The notes beneath the pieces were generated by a model. It made no database searches. It was not told where the DNA came from and saw only the letters and a program-made list of their open reading frames with translations. The position numbers were made by a program, and so were the translations under genes. A stretch of 64,000 nt of DNA from Kitasatospora sp. NBC_00458 (GTDB lineage Bacteria; Actinomycetota; Actinomycetes; Streptomycetales; Streptomycetaceae). Every line of letters starts with the position of its first letter. Positions within the stretch are counted from its first letter, which is position 1. The DNA is taken from assembly GCF_036013975.1 (NCBI RefSeq), contig NZ_CP107904.1, forward strand, positions 4,465,001-4,529,000, written 5' to 3'. Shown here one piece after another: positions 45,019-54,049 of the stretch.

Positions 45019-45858
45019 ATGGACGACGAACAGGCGGGGACCGGGATGGTGCTGGTGCGGTCGAGCTTCCCGGTCACGGGACAGCCGGTCAGGGTCGTGA
45101 TGATCGACGGAGAGCCGTGGTTCGTCACGGCGGACGTGTGCCGGATCCTCGGACGGGGCAATCCGAGCGATGCCGTGAAGGTGCTGGAACCGCACCAGCA
45201 CCGAACCATCGACCTGCGGACGGTAACCCTTGTTCGGAACAAGGGTTACCGCATTTCCGCAGGTCAGAAACCCTACAGGCAAGGAAATCCGCTCATCGGA
45301 GTCGTCAGTGAGGCCGGGCTCTACGGGCTTCTCATGAGGTCCGACAAGAGTTCGGCCCGTTCGTTCCGAGCCTGGGTCGCCGAAGACCTGCTCCCCTCCG
45401 TCCGCCGGGGGGACACCGACGTCCCCGCGCAGCAGCGGCGGATGGCGGAGACCCTGGGCGAGGCGATCGGGCGGCAGGTGTACGTGGTCGCCGAGATCGA
45501 GCACGAGGACTGGCCGGGACTGGTCGTCCGCTCGGACGGTACGGTCCACTGCCGGCACGGGGAGATGCTCCTCCGCCTGCCCGGCGCCGAGGACGACAGC
45601 GGGCCGCCCTTCGGCGCGCACTTCGCCTGCCCCGGAGGGGAGCGGGTCGGTATCCGGGGCAGCCGGGTGGTCCCGGGCTGTCCGAGGCTGGGGCTGGCGG
45701 ACCTGATCCGCCTGCGGGGCCCGGTCCGGACGGAGCCCGTCATCGCACCGCAGCCTGATCAGGGACTCATGTACGCGGAGGTCGACCGCGGCCGGATCAA
45801 CCGCGTCCACGGCTCACCCTCGCAGATAGCCGAGCTGATGCGCGAACACGGGCAGTGA
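45019..45858 (+). CDS. BRO-N domain, phage antirepressor-like protein
   Basis: A 279-residue protein; ATG 45019 follows AAGAAGGAGGG. The N-terminal BRO domain has VRVVMIDGEPWFVTADVCRI, LGRGNPSDAVKVLEPH and, further on, GVVSEAGLYGLLMRSDKSSA, then FRAWVAEDLLPSVRRG. Between these parts, residues about 68-86 are encoded by a hairpin-bearing repeat (45221-45276) and look like an in-frame insertion. The C-terminal half has HCRHGEMLLRLPG and no known motif. BRO proteins are usually phage antirepressors, but no other phage genes are near. It may be a domesticated phage regulator. Confidence 0.78.
   Translation: MDDEQAGTGMVLVRSSFPVTGQPVRVVMIDGEPWFVTADVCRILGRGNPSDAVKVLEPHQHRTIDLRTVTLVRNKGYRISAGQKPYRQGNPLIGVVSEAGLYGLLMRSDKSSARSFRAWVAEDLLPSVRRGDTDVPAQQRRMAETLGEAIGRQVYVVAEIEHEDWPGLVVRSDGTVHCRHGEMLLRLPGAEDDSGPPFGAHFACPGGERVGIRGSRVVPGCPRLGLADLIRLRGPVRTEPVIAPQPDQGLMYAEVDRGRINRVHGSPSQIAELMREHGQ
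45226..45276 (+). repeat. Hairpin-bearing repeat, copy A (inside the BRO gene)
   Basis: A 51-bp unit: an inverted repeat with perfect 15-bp arms (45221-45235 and 45237-45251) followed by a conserved 27-bp block (45250-45276) with core TTTCCGCAGGTC. The same layout recurs at 45911-45961, with identical internal spacing. Confidence 0.75.
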
Positions 45859-45910
45859 CCCGACCGGCATTCGGGTGCTGCCCCGGCCCAGTCGGGAGTA
45901 GCGCCCGAAT

Positions 45911-45961
45911 ACCCTTGCCCATGGCTGGGCCAATCGCGTTTCCGCAGGTCGGAAACCCTAC
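45911..45961 (+). repeat. Hairpin-bearing repeat, copy B (between the BRO and MFS genes)
   Basis: Starts with the same ACCCTTG as copy A, has its own short hairpin (GCCCA, TGGC, TGGGC), then the 27-bp block with 2 mismatches to copy A. It ends inside the stop codon region of the MFS gene on the other strand. Confidence 0.75.
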
Positions 45962-47367
45962 GCCGCCGCTGTCGCCAGCTTCCGGCGGAGGCGCAGGATC
46001 ATCAGCGTGCCGACCGCGAGGGGCACGTACTGCCAGCAGAACGCCCAGCGGAAGGCCGTCGCGGAGTAGGTGTCGGCGCCGGCGGGGCTGAGGGTGTCCA
46101 GCAGGACGCCGATGCCGAGGAGCGTGATCATCGTGCCGATGAAACCGCCCATGTTGACGATGCCGGAGGCGGTGCCGAGGCGTTCGACGGGGTTGCGGGC
46201 GCGGGCGTAGTCGAGACCGACCAGGGAGGCCGGTCCGTTGGTGCCCATCACCAGGATGACCGCGACCAGCAGCCAGAGCGGCGGGTGGCCGCCGGGCCAG
46301 GCGAGGACGGCGGCCCAGAGGACGGCGGTGGCACCGATGGCGGTGAAGACGATCGGCAGCCGGGCCCGGGCGGTGCGGGAGAGCAGCCGGCCGAAGAGGA
46401 AGGCGAAGCTCATGTTGGCGAGCACCAGCACGGTGAGCAGGCCGCCGGCCTCGGCGCGGGACATGCCCTGCGCCTCGACCAGGTAGGGCAGGCCCCAGAG
46501 CAGGCCGAAGGCGTTGCCGGGGAACTGGGTGGTGAAGTGGATCCAGAGCCCGAGCCGGGTGCCCGGCTCCTGCCAGGCCTCCCGGACCTGCCGCCGGACG
46601 CCTGGCCGGATCCCGGCGGACCCGGCCGGCGCAGCGGGAACAGCCGTCGGCCCGGCGGTGCCCGGCGCCTCCCGGAGGAAGAGCGCGACCAGCGCGAAGA
46701 CCGCGATGCCGAGCAGGGCGATGGCGGTGAAGGTGGGCGTCCAGCCCCGGCTGTGCAGGGCCTGGGCGAGGACCACGGTGGTGACGAGGTTGCCGCCCAT
46801 CCCGGCGAGGCCGGTCAGCTGGGCGACGAACGGGTTCTTGGCGGCCGGGAACCAGCGGGCGGCGATCCGCAGCACGCTGATGAAGGTCATCGCGTCGCCG
46901 CAGCCCAGCACCGCGCGGGAGGCGAGTGCGGGGGCGAAGGCGTCGGAGAAGGCGAAGGCGAGCTGTCCGGTGCTGAGCAGCAGGACGCCGAGCAGCAGCA
47001 CCCGGCGCGGTCCGAACCGGTCGACCAGCAGGCCGACGGGTATCTGCATGGCCGCGTAGACCAGCACCTGGAGGATCGAGAAGGTGGAGAGCGCGGAGGC
47101 GCCGATGCCGAAGCGGTCGGCGGCGTCCAGTCCGGCCACGCCGAGGCTGGTGCGGTGGATGACGGCGAGGACGTAGACGCTGACGCCGATGGACCAGGCC
47201 AGCCAGGCGGCCCGGCCGCCCGGCGGGTGGGCGGCGGAGGCGGCCGGGAGCGCGGTCGCGGGTACGGCCGGGGCCGCTGCTGCGACCGGGGGCGCGGACG
47301 CGGCGGCGGTGGCGCGGGGAGCGGCGGTTGGCAGGGGGCGGGCTGAACTGGCGGGCTCCACGGTCAT
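45958..47367 (-). CDS. MFS transporter
   Basis: A 469-residue, 12-helix major facilitator. After an Ala/Pro-rich N-terminal lead of about 50 residues, the first helix is AAWLAWSIGVSVYVLAVIHR, the family loop 2-3 motif appears as PVGLLVDRFGPRRVLLLG, and a central charged loop separates two halves. It lies in the nitrate/sugar-phosphate-like antiporter branch judging by RTSLGVAGLDAADRFG, but substrate is not readable. The start ATG 47367 has no clear ribosome-binding site and a shorter start is possible. Its stop lies in repeat copy B. Confidence 0.83.
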   Translation of the reverse strand: MTVEPASSARPLPTAAPRATAAASAPPVAAAAPAVPATALPAASAAHPPGGRAAWLAWSIGVSVYVLAVIHRTSLGVAGLDAADRFGIGASALSTFSILQVLVYAAMQIPVGLLVDRFGPRRVLLLGVLLLSTGQLAFAFSDAFAPALASRAVLGCGDAMTFISVLRIAARWFPAAKNPFVAQLTGLAGMGGNLVTTVVLAQALHSRGWTPTFTAIALLGIAVFALVALFLREAPGTAGPTAVPAAPAGSAGIRPGVRRQVREAWQEPGTRLGLWIHFTTQFPGNAFGLLWGLPYLVEAQGMSRAEAGGLLTVLVLANMSFAFLFGRLLSRTARARLPIVFTAIGATAVLWAAVLAWPGGHPPLWLLVAVILVMGTNGPASLVGLDYARARNPVERLGTASGIVNMGGFIGTMITLLGIGVLLDTLSPAGADTYSATAFRWAFCWQYVPLAVGTLMILRLRRKLATAAA

Positions 47368-47532
47368 AGTGGGCCCAGCGTAGTCATCCCATCATTGGAC
47401 GCCCAGACCGGGGTGATCGAGGACGGGCACGAACCATCCTGATCCGGCCACTCCCGTCCGGCCCTCCCGCCCGCCGCCCGCCCGGCACCGCGCCACCCTG
47501 CGGCGGCGGCCGTCACACCCGCCCGGCCGCCC

Positions 47533-48765
47533 TCACCCGACCACCGTCCAGGAGACCGACCGGGTCATGTACCGGTCCCGGAAGGCCTCGTCGCGGACCC
47601 AGTCGGTGGTGTCCCGGACGGTGGCGGTGACGGTGGCGCTGTGCCCGGGTTCCAGCGCGAGCGGCGCCGTGTCGAACCAGCTGCGGTCGGGCGACTGCGG
47701 CTCCACCGCCACGCCGTCCACCGTCCAGTCGACCCGCAGCTGCCTGGTCCCGGTCAGCGGCAGCGGCCTGACGTCCAGCCGGGGCCGGCCGGTGACGTCG
47801 CCGGGAGGCGGCACCGGGGCGTCCGTCGGCCGGATCCGGCGGTAGATCTCCTCGATGATCGCCTCCCGCGAGGGCAGGTTGTACGCGCCGCCGAGGGTCC
47901 GCATCACCGAGTCCGGCGTGGGCCGGTAGACGCCGTTGGCGCTGCGGTACGCCCCGATCGTGCCGGCGCCGTCCGGGGACTCGGCGCCGAGCCAGCGCCA
48001 CCACTTGACCTGCTTGCGGCGCATCTCGTCGGCGTTCTCGGCGGAGAGGTTGGGGTAGTCGGCGTCGTCCGGCGCGCTGTCGTACTCGTCGCCGAGGTCG
48101 CCGACGGTGTGCCCTATCTCGTGCTGGATGATCCGGCCCGCGTCCGGGCTGCCGCCGGCCAGCGTGGTCACCCCGGTGCCGCCGGCGCCGCCGTACTCGC
48201 CGGAGTTGGCGAGCGCGATCAGGTACTGCGGGCCGTCGCCCCGGCCGGCGAGGCGGGCGGTGGCGTCCTCGTCGGCGCAGAGCAGCCGGGCGGTGCCCTC
48301 GCACCAGAAGTGCATGCCGAGCGGGGTCTCGGCCCGGCGGCCCCGGTTCTCGGTCTCGGCGATGCCGGAGACCGGGGAGACGACCTCGACCCGCCTTATG
48401 TTGAAGTACCCCTGGTAGCTGCGGAACGGCTCGATCTCCATCAGCGCGTGCCAGGCCCGGTCGGCCTGTTCGCGGAACAGCTCCTGTTCCTCCGTGGTGT
48501 AGCCGTCGCCGAGCAGGACGAGGGTGATCCGGTTGGCGGGGTCGCCGGTCCGCCGTATGTCGACGGTCGGCGCGGTGCCGGCGGCGCGCGCGTCGGCCCG
48601 GAGCGCGGTGTGCGGCGGTACCGCCCGGTCTGCGGGGGCGCCGGGCCCGATCACCCCGAACGGTGAGGGGCCGACGAGTTCCAGCGCGGCCGGGAGCACC
48701 GCGGTGGACACCAGCACGAGCGCGGCCAGACTCCGGACGATCCTGCCAGGGTTGCCAGGCGGCAT
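47533..48765 (-). CDS. Secreted M64-family metallopeptidase
   Basis: A 410-residue protein with an N-terminal signal-type segment (IVRSLAALVLVSTAVLPAAL). The mature part has RITLVLLGDGYTTEEQELF, typical of IgA-peptidase M64 domains, and the zinc motif HEIGHTVGDLGDEY (His215 onwards). The C-terminal 100 residues form a beta-rich domain (RQLRVDWTVDGVAV). GAGGA lies 9 nt before ATG 48765. M64 peptidases are named for IgA protease of Clostridium ramosum; in soil bacteria the substrate is unknown. Followed on the other side by the MFS gene. Confidence 0.85.
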   Translation of the reverse strand: MPPGNPGRIVRSLAALVLVSTAVLPAALELVGPSPFGVIGPGAPADRAVPPHTALRADARAAGTAPTVDIRRTGDPANRITLVLLGDGYTTEEQELFREQADRAWHALMEIEPFRSYQGYFNIRRVEVVSPVSGIAETENRGRRAETPLGMHFWCEGTARLLCADEDATARLAGRGDGPQYLIALANSGEYGGAGGTGVTTLAGGSPDAGRIIQHEIGHTVGDLGDEYDSAPDDADYPNLSAENADEMRRKQVKWWRWLGAESPDGAGTIGAYRSANGVYRPTPDSVMRTLGGAYNLPSREAIIEEIYRRIRPTDAPVPPPGDVTGRPRLDVRPLPLTGTRQLRVDWTVDGVAVEPQSPDRSWFDTAPLALEPGHSATVTATVRDTTDWVRDEAFRDRYMTRSVSWTVVG

Positions 48766-48949
48766 ACGGGTGCGTCCTCGACGTTCCGGTCACCCGGCGT
48801 CGCCCGGGTGGTGGACGCGAAGACGTACCCGGACCGGCGTGTCGGCCTCACCGATCGGCGAAAATGTCACCGAGCTGGCCGAACGACAAGGACCTCACCA
48901 GTCATACCTATGAGTCCTGTCAGGTGGATGATCACCACTGGCCGTGACC

Positions 48950-50185
48950 TCAGCGGCCCCGGCCCGGCCGCAGCTCCAGCACCAGGTGGGTGGCGAGGCC
49001 GAACAGCAGCCCCCAGAACGCCGAGCCGATGCCGTACAGGCTCATCCCGGAGGCGGTGGCCAGGAAGGTCACCACCGCCGCGTCCCGGCCCCGCTCCTCG
49101 GCGACCGCCGCGGCCAGGCTGCCCTGCAGCGAGGCCAGCAGCGCGACCCCGGCGATCACCGCGACCAGCTCCGTCGGCAGCCCGGTGAACAGACTCACCA
49201 GGACGCCGCCGAAGCTTCCCACCAACAGGTAGAGCACGCCCGCCGACATCCCGGCCACATAACGACGGCGGGGGTCGGGATGGCTCTCCGGGCCCGCGCA
49301 GACGGCGGCGGTGATCGCCGCCAGGTTGATGCCGGGTGAGCCGAACGGCGCCAGCAGGACGGAGACCCCACCGGTGGACCCGATCAGCAGCCGGTCGTCC
49401 GGCCGGTAGCCGAAGGCCCGCATCACCCCGAGGCCGGGCGCGTTCTGCGAGGCCAGCGCGACGATGGTGAGCGGCAGCGCCAGGCCCACCATCGCCGGGC
49501 CGGCGAACGCGGGCACGGTGAGGACCGGCCTGGTCGGCCCGCCCGGGCCGAGCTCCGGCGACAGCCCGACGGTGAGGGCCGCCAGCACCCCGCCGACCAG
49601 CAGCGCGGCCGGCACGGCGTACCGCGGGGCCAGCCGCTTGGCGAGCAGGAAGGCCGCGAAGCTGCCGAGCACCAGGGCGGGCGCGCCCTTCACCGCGCCG
49701 AAGATCCCGGCGCCGAAGGAGAAGAGGATGCCCGCCAGCATCGCGTTGACGATCCCGGCCGGGACGGCGGCGATCAGCCGGCCGAACAGCCCGGTGACCC
49801 CGAAGAGCGCCACCGCCACCCCGCTCACCAGGAACGCGCCGACCGCCTCCCGGTACGGGTAGTCGCCCAGGCTGGTCACCAGCAGGGCGGCGCCGGGGGT
49901 CGACCAGGCGGTGATCACCGGCGTCCTGGTCCACCAGCTGAGCAGCAGGCAGGTCAGACCGCTGCCGACGGCCACCGCCCAGATCCAGGAGGCGGTCTGC
50001 TCCTGGTCCAGCCGTCCGGCCGCGGCCGCCGCCAGCACCACGACCAGCGGCCCGGAGAACGACACCACGATGCACACCAGTCCGGCCAGCAGCGCGGGAC
50101 CGGAGGCGTCCCGGCGCAGCGACCGGCGCTCCCCCGGAGGGTCGGTACGACCGTCGGCCGAACGGGCTATCAGCTCCTCTGCCAT
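48950..50185 (-). CDS. BenE-family benzoate/H+ symporter-like permease
   Basis: A 411-residue membrane protein with about 12 helices. The family pattern is visible in LVCIVVSFSGPLVVVLAAAA, WWTRTPVITAWSTPGAALLV, and APFGSPGINLAAITAAVCAG. ATG 50185 gives the usual length; the upstream open frame is Arg/Pro-rich and unlikely. No benzoate-degradation genes are nearby, so the aromatic-acid substrate is only a family inference. Convergent with no gene; separated from the bkd operon by two stem-loops. Confidence 0.87.
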   Translation of the reverse strand: MAEELIARSADGRTDPPGERRSLRRDASGPALLAGLVCIVVSFSGPLVVVLAAAAAGRLDQEQTASWIWAVAVGSGLTCLLLSWWTRTPVITAWSTPGAALLVTSLGDYPYREAVGAFLVSGVAVALFGVTGLFGRLIAAVPAGIVNAMLAGILFSFGAGIFGAVKGAPALVLGSFAAFLLAKRLAPRYAVPAALLVGGVLAALTVGLSPELGPGGPTRPVLTVPAFAGPAMVGLALPLTIVALASQNAPGLGVMRAFGYRPDDRLLIGSTGGVSVLLAPFGSPGINLAAITAAVCAGPESHPDPRRRYVAGMSAGVLYLLVGSFGGVLVSLFTGLPTELVAVIAGVALLASLQGSLAAAVAEERGRDAAVVTFLATASGMSLYGIGSAFWGLLFGLATHLVLELRPGRGR

Positions 50186-50354
50186 CCCGGCAGTATCCCG
50201 CCCGGGACCGCCCGGCGGGCAGGCCCGGGCGTCCCGGAGAAAACTTCCGCCCCGCCCGCAACCGTTCGCCGGAAGAAGCGTCCATACCTCGCCGCCACCG
50301 GCGCGGGCGTCCTGGTCGCCGTGCGCCGGCTGCGTCCCGGCCGGCGCTGACCGG

Positions 50355-50378
50355 CCGTGCCCGGTGCGCCGGGCACGG
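50355..50378 (-). terminator. Stem-loop, second of two behind the bkd operon
   Basis: CCGTGCCCGG pairs with CCGGGCACGG across TGCG (10-bp arms). It lies 2 nt beyond the larger stem at 50380-50421. Confidence 0.6.
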
Positions 50379-50379
50379 A

Positions 50380-50421
50380 AAGGGCCCTGCCCCCGCACCA
50401 CGGTGCGGGGGCAGGGCCCTT
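50380..50421 (-). terminator. 20-bp stem-loop downstream of the bkd operon
   Basis: Arms 50380-50399 and 50402-50421 are perfectly complementary around AC; it starts about 20 nt after the E2 gene stop. Confidence 0.75.
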
Positions 50422-50440
50422 CCACGTCGGTACCCGGGGC

Positions 50441-51901
50441 TCAGCCCCAGGTGATCAGGCGCTTCGGGTACTCCAGGATGCCCGCCACGTCGGCCAACAC
50501 CTTGGAGCCCAGTTCCCCGTCCACCAGGCGGTGGTCGAAGGAGAGCGCCAGCGTGGTCACCTGCCGGGGGACCACCTTGCCCTTGTGCACCCAGGGCAGT
50601 TCCCGGACCGCGCCGAACGCGAGGATCGCCGCCTCCCCCGGGTTGAGGATCGGGGTGCCGGTGTCGACGCCGAAGACGCCGACGTTGGTGATCGTGACCG
50701 TGCCGCCCTGCATGTCGTTCGGCGAGGTCTTGCCCTGGCGGGCGGTGTCGACCAGCTCGCCGAGCGACACCGCCAGGCCCGCGAGCGTCTTGCCGCCCGC
50801 GTCCTTGATGTTGGGGACGATCAGGCCGCGCGGGGTGGCCGCGGCGATGCCGAGGTTCACCTGGCCCTTGATCACGATCTCCTGGGCCGCCTCGTCCCAC
50901 TGGGCGTTGATCTCGGGATGGCGCTTGATCGCGGTGAGCAGCGCCCGGGCGACCAGCAGCAGCGGGCTGACCCGGACGTCCCGGCCCAGCTCGCCGCTCT
51001 CCTTGAGCCGGCGGACGAACTTCATCGTGCGGGTGACGTCGACCTGGACGAACTCGGTGACGTGCGGGGCGGTGAAGGCCGAGGCCACCATCGCCTGCGC
51101 GGTCGCCTTGCGGACGCCCTTGATCGGCACCCGGACGTCGCCCGCGGCCGCGGCGACCGGCTGTGCGGGGACGGCCGGCTCGGTGACCGCCGCCTCCACC
51201 GGGACCTCGGCCGGGGCCGCCGCCGGAGCGGTGGCGGCCGCCGCGTGGGCGTGCAGGTCCTCGCGGGTGATGACGCCGTCGGGGCCGGTCGGGGTGACGG
51301 CCCGCAGGTCGATCCCGAGGTCCTTGGCGAGCTTGCGCACCGGCGGCTTGGCCAGCGGGCGGTCGCCGGTGACGGCGGCGGACGGCTCGGGCACCGCCGC
51401 GGGCGCGGGGACCGCGACGGGCGCCGGTACCGCGACCGGTGCCGCGACGAGCGCCGGGACCGCGACGGCGGTCGCCACCACGGTGGTGCGACGGGCCCGC
51501 CGCTGGGCGACGCCGGTCCGCGGACCGTAGCCGACCAGCACCTCGCGGCGCTCGGGCTCGGCGTCGGAGGCCGGGGCCGGGGCCGCGGCGGCCGGGGCGG
51601 CGGCGGCCGGGGCGGCGGCGACGGGCGCGGGTGCCCCCACCTCCCCGGCCACCGCGACCGAGATGATCACGGTGCCGACGTCGACCGTCGCGCCCTCCGG
51701 GAAGAACAGCTGCTCGACGACCCCGTTGAACGGGATCGGCAGCTCCACGGCGGCCTTCGCGGTCTCCACCTCGCAGACGACCTGGCCGTCCGTCACGGTG
51801 TCACCGGGCTTGACGTACCAGCTGAGGATCTCGGCCTCGGTGAGGCCCTCGCCGACGTCGGGCATCTTGAACTCGCGGAGCGAGCGAACTTCGGTGGTCA
51901 T
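50441..51901 (-). CDS. bkdC: Branched-chain 2-oxoacid dehydrogenase E2 (dihydrolipoyl acyltransferase)
   Basis: A 486-residue E2 core. Lipoyl domain (1-80) with the lipoylated Lys49 in ETAKAAVELP, then an Ala/Pro/Val-rich linker, an E1/E3-binding domain (about 182-222: LAKPPVRKLAKDLGIDLRAV), a second Ala-rich linker, and the acyltransferase core ending with the catalytic LSFDHRLVDGEL. The linker contains repeated APVAVPAPVAVPAP-like units. Third gene of the operon after E1 alpha and E1 beta, 13 bp from the E1 beta stop. Feeds acyl-CoA primers for branched fatty acids and polyketides. Confidence 0.92.
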   Translation of the reverse strand: MTTEVRSLREFKMPDVGEGLTEAEILSWYVKPGDTVTDGQVVCEVETAKAAVELPIPFNGVVEQLFFPEGATVDVGTVIISVAVAGEVGAPAPVAAAPAAAAPAAAAPAPASDAEPERREVLVGYGPRTGVAQRRARRTTVVATAVAVPALVAAPVAVPAPVAVPAPAAVPEPSAAVTGDRPLAKPPVRKLAKDLGIDLRAVTPTGPDGVITREDLHAHAAAATAPAAAPAEVPVEAAVTEPAVPAQPVAAAAGDVRVPIKGVRKATAQAMVASAFTAPHVTEFVQVDVTRTMKFVRRLKESGELGRDVRVSPLLLVARALLTAIKRHPEINAQWDEAAQEIVIKGQVNLGIAAATPRGLIVPNIKDAGGKTLAGLAVSLGELVDTARQGKTSPNDMQGGTVTITNVGVFGVDTGTPILNPGEAAILAFGAVRELPWVHKGKVVPRQVTTLALSFDHRLVDGELGSKVLADVAGILEYPKRLITWG

Positions 51902-51914
51902 CTTCGCTCCCCGC

Positions 51915-52889
51915 TCAGTAGGCGAACGCGCGGTCGACGGCGTCGAGCACGCGGTCCAGGTCGGGCAGGAACGCCTCCTCGACCCGGGACGGCGGATACG
52001 GCGCGTGGTAGCCGCCGACCCGCAGGATCGGCGCCTCCAGGTGGTAGAAGCAGCGCTCCGTGAGGCGGGCGGCCAGCTCGGCGCCCATGCCCAGGAAGAC
52101 CGGCGCCTCGTGGACCACGATGCCGCGCCCGGTGCGCTTGACCGACTCCTCCAGGGCGGTGAAGTCCACCGGGGAGAGCGAGCGCAGGTCGATGACCTCC
52201 AGCCGGCGGCCGTCCTCCTCGGCGGCCGCGGCGGCCTCCAGGCAGACCTTGACCATCGGGCCGTAGGCGATCAGCGTGGCGTCGCTGCCGGGGCGGACGA
52301 TCCGGGCGTCGTACAGCCCGAGGTCGGCGCTCACGCCGACCTCGCCCTTGTCCCAGTAGCGGCGCTTGGGCTCCAGGAAGATCACCGGGTCGTCCGACTC
52401 GATGGCCTGGCGCAGCATCCAGTGCGCGTCGTGCGCGTTGGAGGGGGAGACCACGCGCAGACCGGCGGTGTGCGCGAAGTAGGCCTCGTGCGACTCGCTG
52501 TGGTGCTCGACCGCGCCGATGCCGCCCGCGTACGGGATGCGGACGGTGACCGGCATCTTCACGTGTCCGAGCGCACGGGCGTGCATCTTGGCCAGCTGGG
52601 AGACGATCTGGTCGAAGGCCGGGTAGACGAAGCCGTCGAACTGGATCTCGACCACCGGGCGGTAGCCGCGCAGGGCCAGGCCGATCGCGGTGCCGACGAT
52701 GCCGGACTCGGCGAGCGGGGTGTCGATCACCCGGTCCTCGCCGAAGTCCTTCTGCAGGCCGTCGGTGATCCGGAAGACGCCGCCGAGCTTGCCGATGTCC
52801 TCGCCCATCAGGACGGTCTTCGGGTCGCTCTCCAGCGACTTCCGCAGGGCGTCGTTGAGCGCCTTGGCGATGCTGAGCTGACCGGCCAT
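51915..52889 (-). CDS. bkdB: Branched-chain 2-oxoacid dehydrogenase E1 beta subunit
   Basis: A 324-residue transketolase-like subunit that completes the thiamine diphosphate site with E1 alpha. LMGEDIGKLGGVFRITDGLQ near the N-terminus, GYRPVVEIQFDGFVYPAFDQ and HHSESHEAYFAHTAGLRVVS are characteristic. The start overlaps the E1 alpha stop by 1 nt, giving 1:1 translation. Confidence 0.94.
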   Translation of the reverse strand: MAGQLSIAKALNDALRKSLESDPKTVLMGEDIGKLGGVFRITDGLQKDFGEDRVIDTPLAESGIVGTAIGLALRGYRPVVEIQFDGFVYPAFDQIVSQLAKMHARALGHVKMPVTVRIPYAGGIGAVEHHSESHEAYFAHTAGLRVVSPSNAHDAHWMLRQAIESDDPVIFLEPKRRYWDKGEVGVSADLGLYDARIVRPGSDATLIAYGPMVKVCLEAAAAAEEDGRRLEVIDLRSLSPVDFTALEESVKRTGRGIVVHEAPVFLGMGAELAARLTERCFYHLEAPILRVGGYHAPYPPSRVEEAFLPDLDRVLDAVDRAFAY

Positions 52890-54049
52890 CAGAGGTTCTC
52901 CCCCGCCTCGAAGGAGGCCGCGTACTCGACGTACCCGGCCCGTTCCTCATCGACCAGCGTGTGCGGCTCGGCGTAGACGTGGTCGAAGATCAGGGTGGGG
53001 TCCGGGTCCGGCATGCTGCGCACGCCCTCGCGCACCCGCAGCCCGAGCTGCTCGCTCTCGGCGTCGACCGAGGCGAAGAACTCCTCGTCGGCCAGGCCCT
53101 CCCGCTCCAGGTGGGCCTTGAGCCGGCTGATCGGGTCCTTGGCCTTCCAGGCCTCGGTCTCCTCGGTGGGCCGGTAGCGGGTCGGGTCGTCGGAGGTGGT
53201 GTGCGCGCCCATCCGGTAGGTGAACGCCTCGATCAGGACCGGGCCGTTGCCGCTGCGCGCGTGCTCCAGTGCCCAGCGGGTGACGGCCAGGCAGGCCAGC
53301 ACGTCGTTGCCGTCGACCCGGACGCCCGGGAAGCCGAAGCCGGAGGCGCGGCGGTACAGCGGGATCTTGGTCTGGGTGGTGGTGGGCTCGGAGATCGCCC
53401 ACTGGTTGTTCTGGCAGAAGAACACCACCGGCGAGTTGTAGACCGAGGCGAAGGTGAAGGCCTCGTTGACGTCGCCCTGGCTGGAGGCACCGTCGCCGAA
53501 GTACGCGATGACCGCGTCGTCGGAGCCGTCCTTGGTGATCCCCATCGCGTAGCCGGTGGCGTGCAGGGTCTGCGCGCCGATCACGATGGTGTAGAGGTGG
53601 AAGTTCTTCTCGTTCGGGTCCCAGCCGCCGTGGTTCACGCCGCGGAACATCCCGAGCAGGTTCAGCGGGTCGACGTCGCGGCACCAGGCGACGCCGTGCT
53701 CGCGGTAGGTCGGGAAGGCGTAGTCGCCCGGGCGCAGCGCGCGCCCGGAGCCGACCTGCGCGGCCTCCTGGCCGAGCAGCGAGGCCCACAGGCCGAGCTC
53801 GCCCTGGCGCTGCAGGGAGGTCGCCTCGGCGTCGAACCGGCGCACCAGCACCAGGTCGCGGTAGAGGGCGCGAAGCTCCTCCGGCTCCACGGTGAGCGGG
53901 TAGTCCGGGTGCTCGACCCGCTCGCCTTCCGGGGTGAGCAGCTGCACGAGCTCCGGCTGGGCGTCCGTACCCGTGGCGCGGAGGGTCTCAGGGACGCCGG
54001 GGGCCGCCTTCTTGCGGGCCCTCGCCGTGCTTTTGACGGTCACGTTCAC
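52889..54049 (-). CDS. bkdA: Branched-chain 2-oxoacid dehydrogenase E1 alpha subunit
   Basis: A 386-residue thiamine-dependent decarboxylase subunit. The thiamine diphosphate motif is YFGDGASSQGDVNEAF ending in FFCQNNQWA; the phosphorylation-loop region is YRMGAHTTSDDPTRYR. YAFPTYREHGVAWCRDVDPL matches branched-chain rather than pyruvate enzymes, with the gene order alpha-beta-E2 supporting this. First gene of the operon; the divergent gap to the response regulator holds two dyads. Confidence 0.93.
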   Translation of the reverse strand: MNVTVKSTARARKKAAPGVPETLRATGTDAQPELVQLLTPEGERVEHPDYPLTVEPEELRALYRDLVLVRRFDAEATSLQRQGELGLWASLLGQEAAQVGSGRALRPGDYAFPTYREHGVAWCRDVDPLNLLGMFRGVNHGGWDPNEKNFHLYTIVIGAQTLHATGYAMGITKDGSDDAVIAYFGDGASSQGDVNEAFTFASVYNSPVVFFCQNNQWAISEPTTTQTKIPLYRRASGFGFPGVRVDGNDVLACLAVTRWALEHARSGNGPVLIEAFTYRMGAHTTSDDPTRYRPTEETEAWKAKDPISRLKAHLEREGLADEEFFASVDAESEQLGLRVREGVRSMPDPDPTLIFDHVYAEPHTLVDEERAGYVEYAASFEAGENL

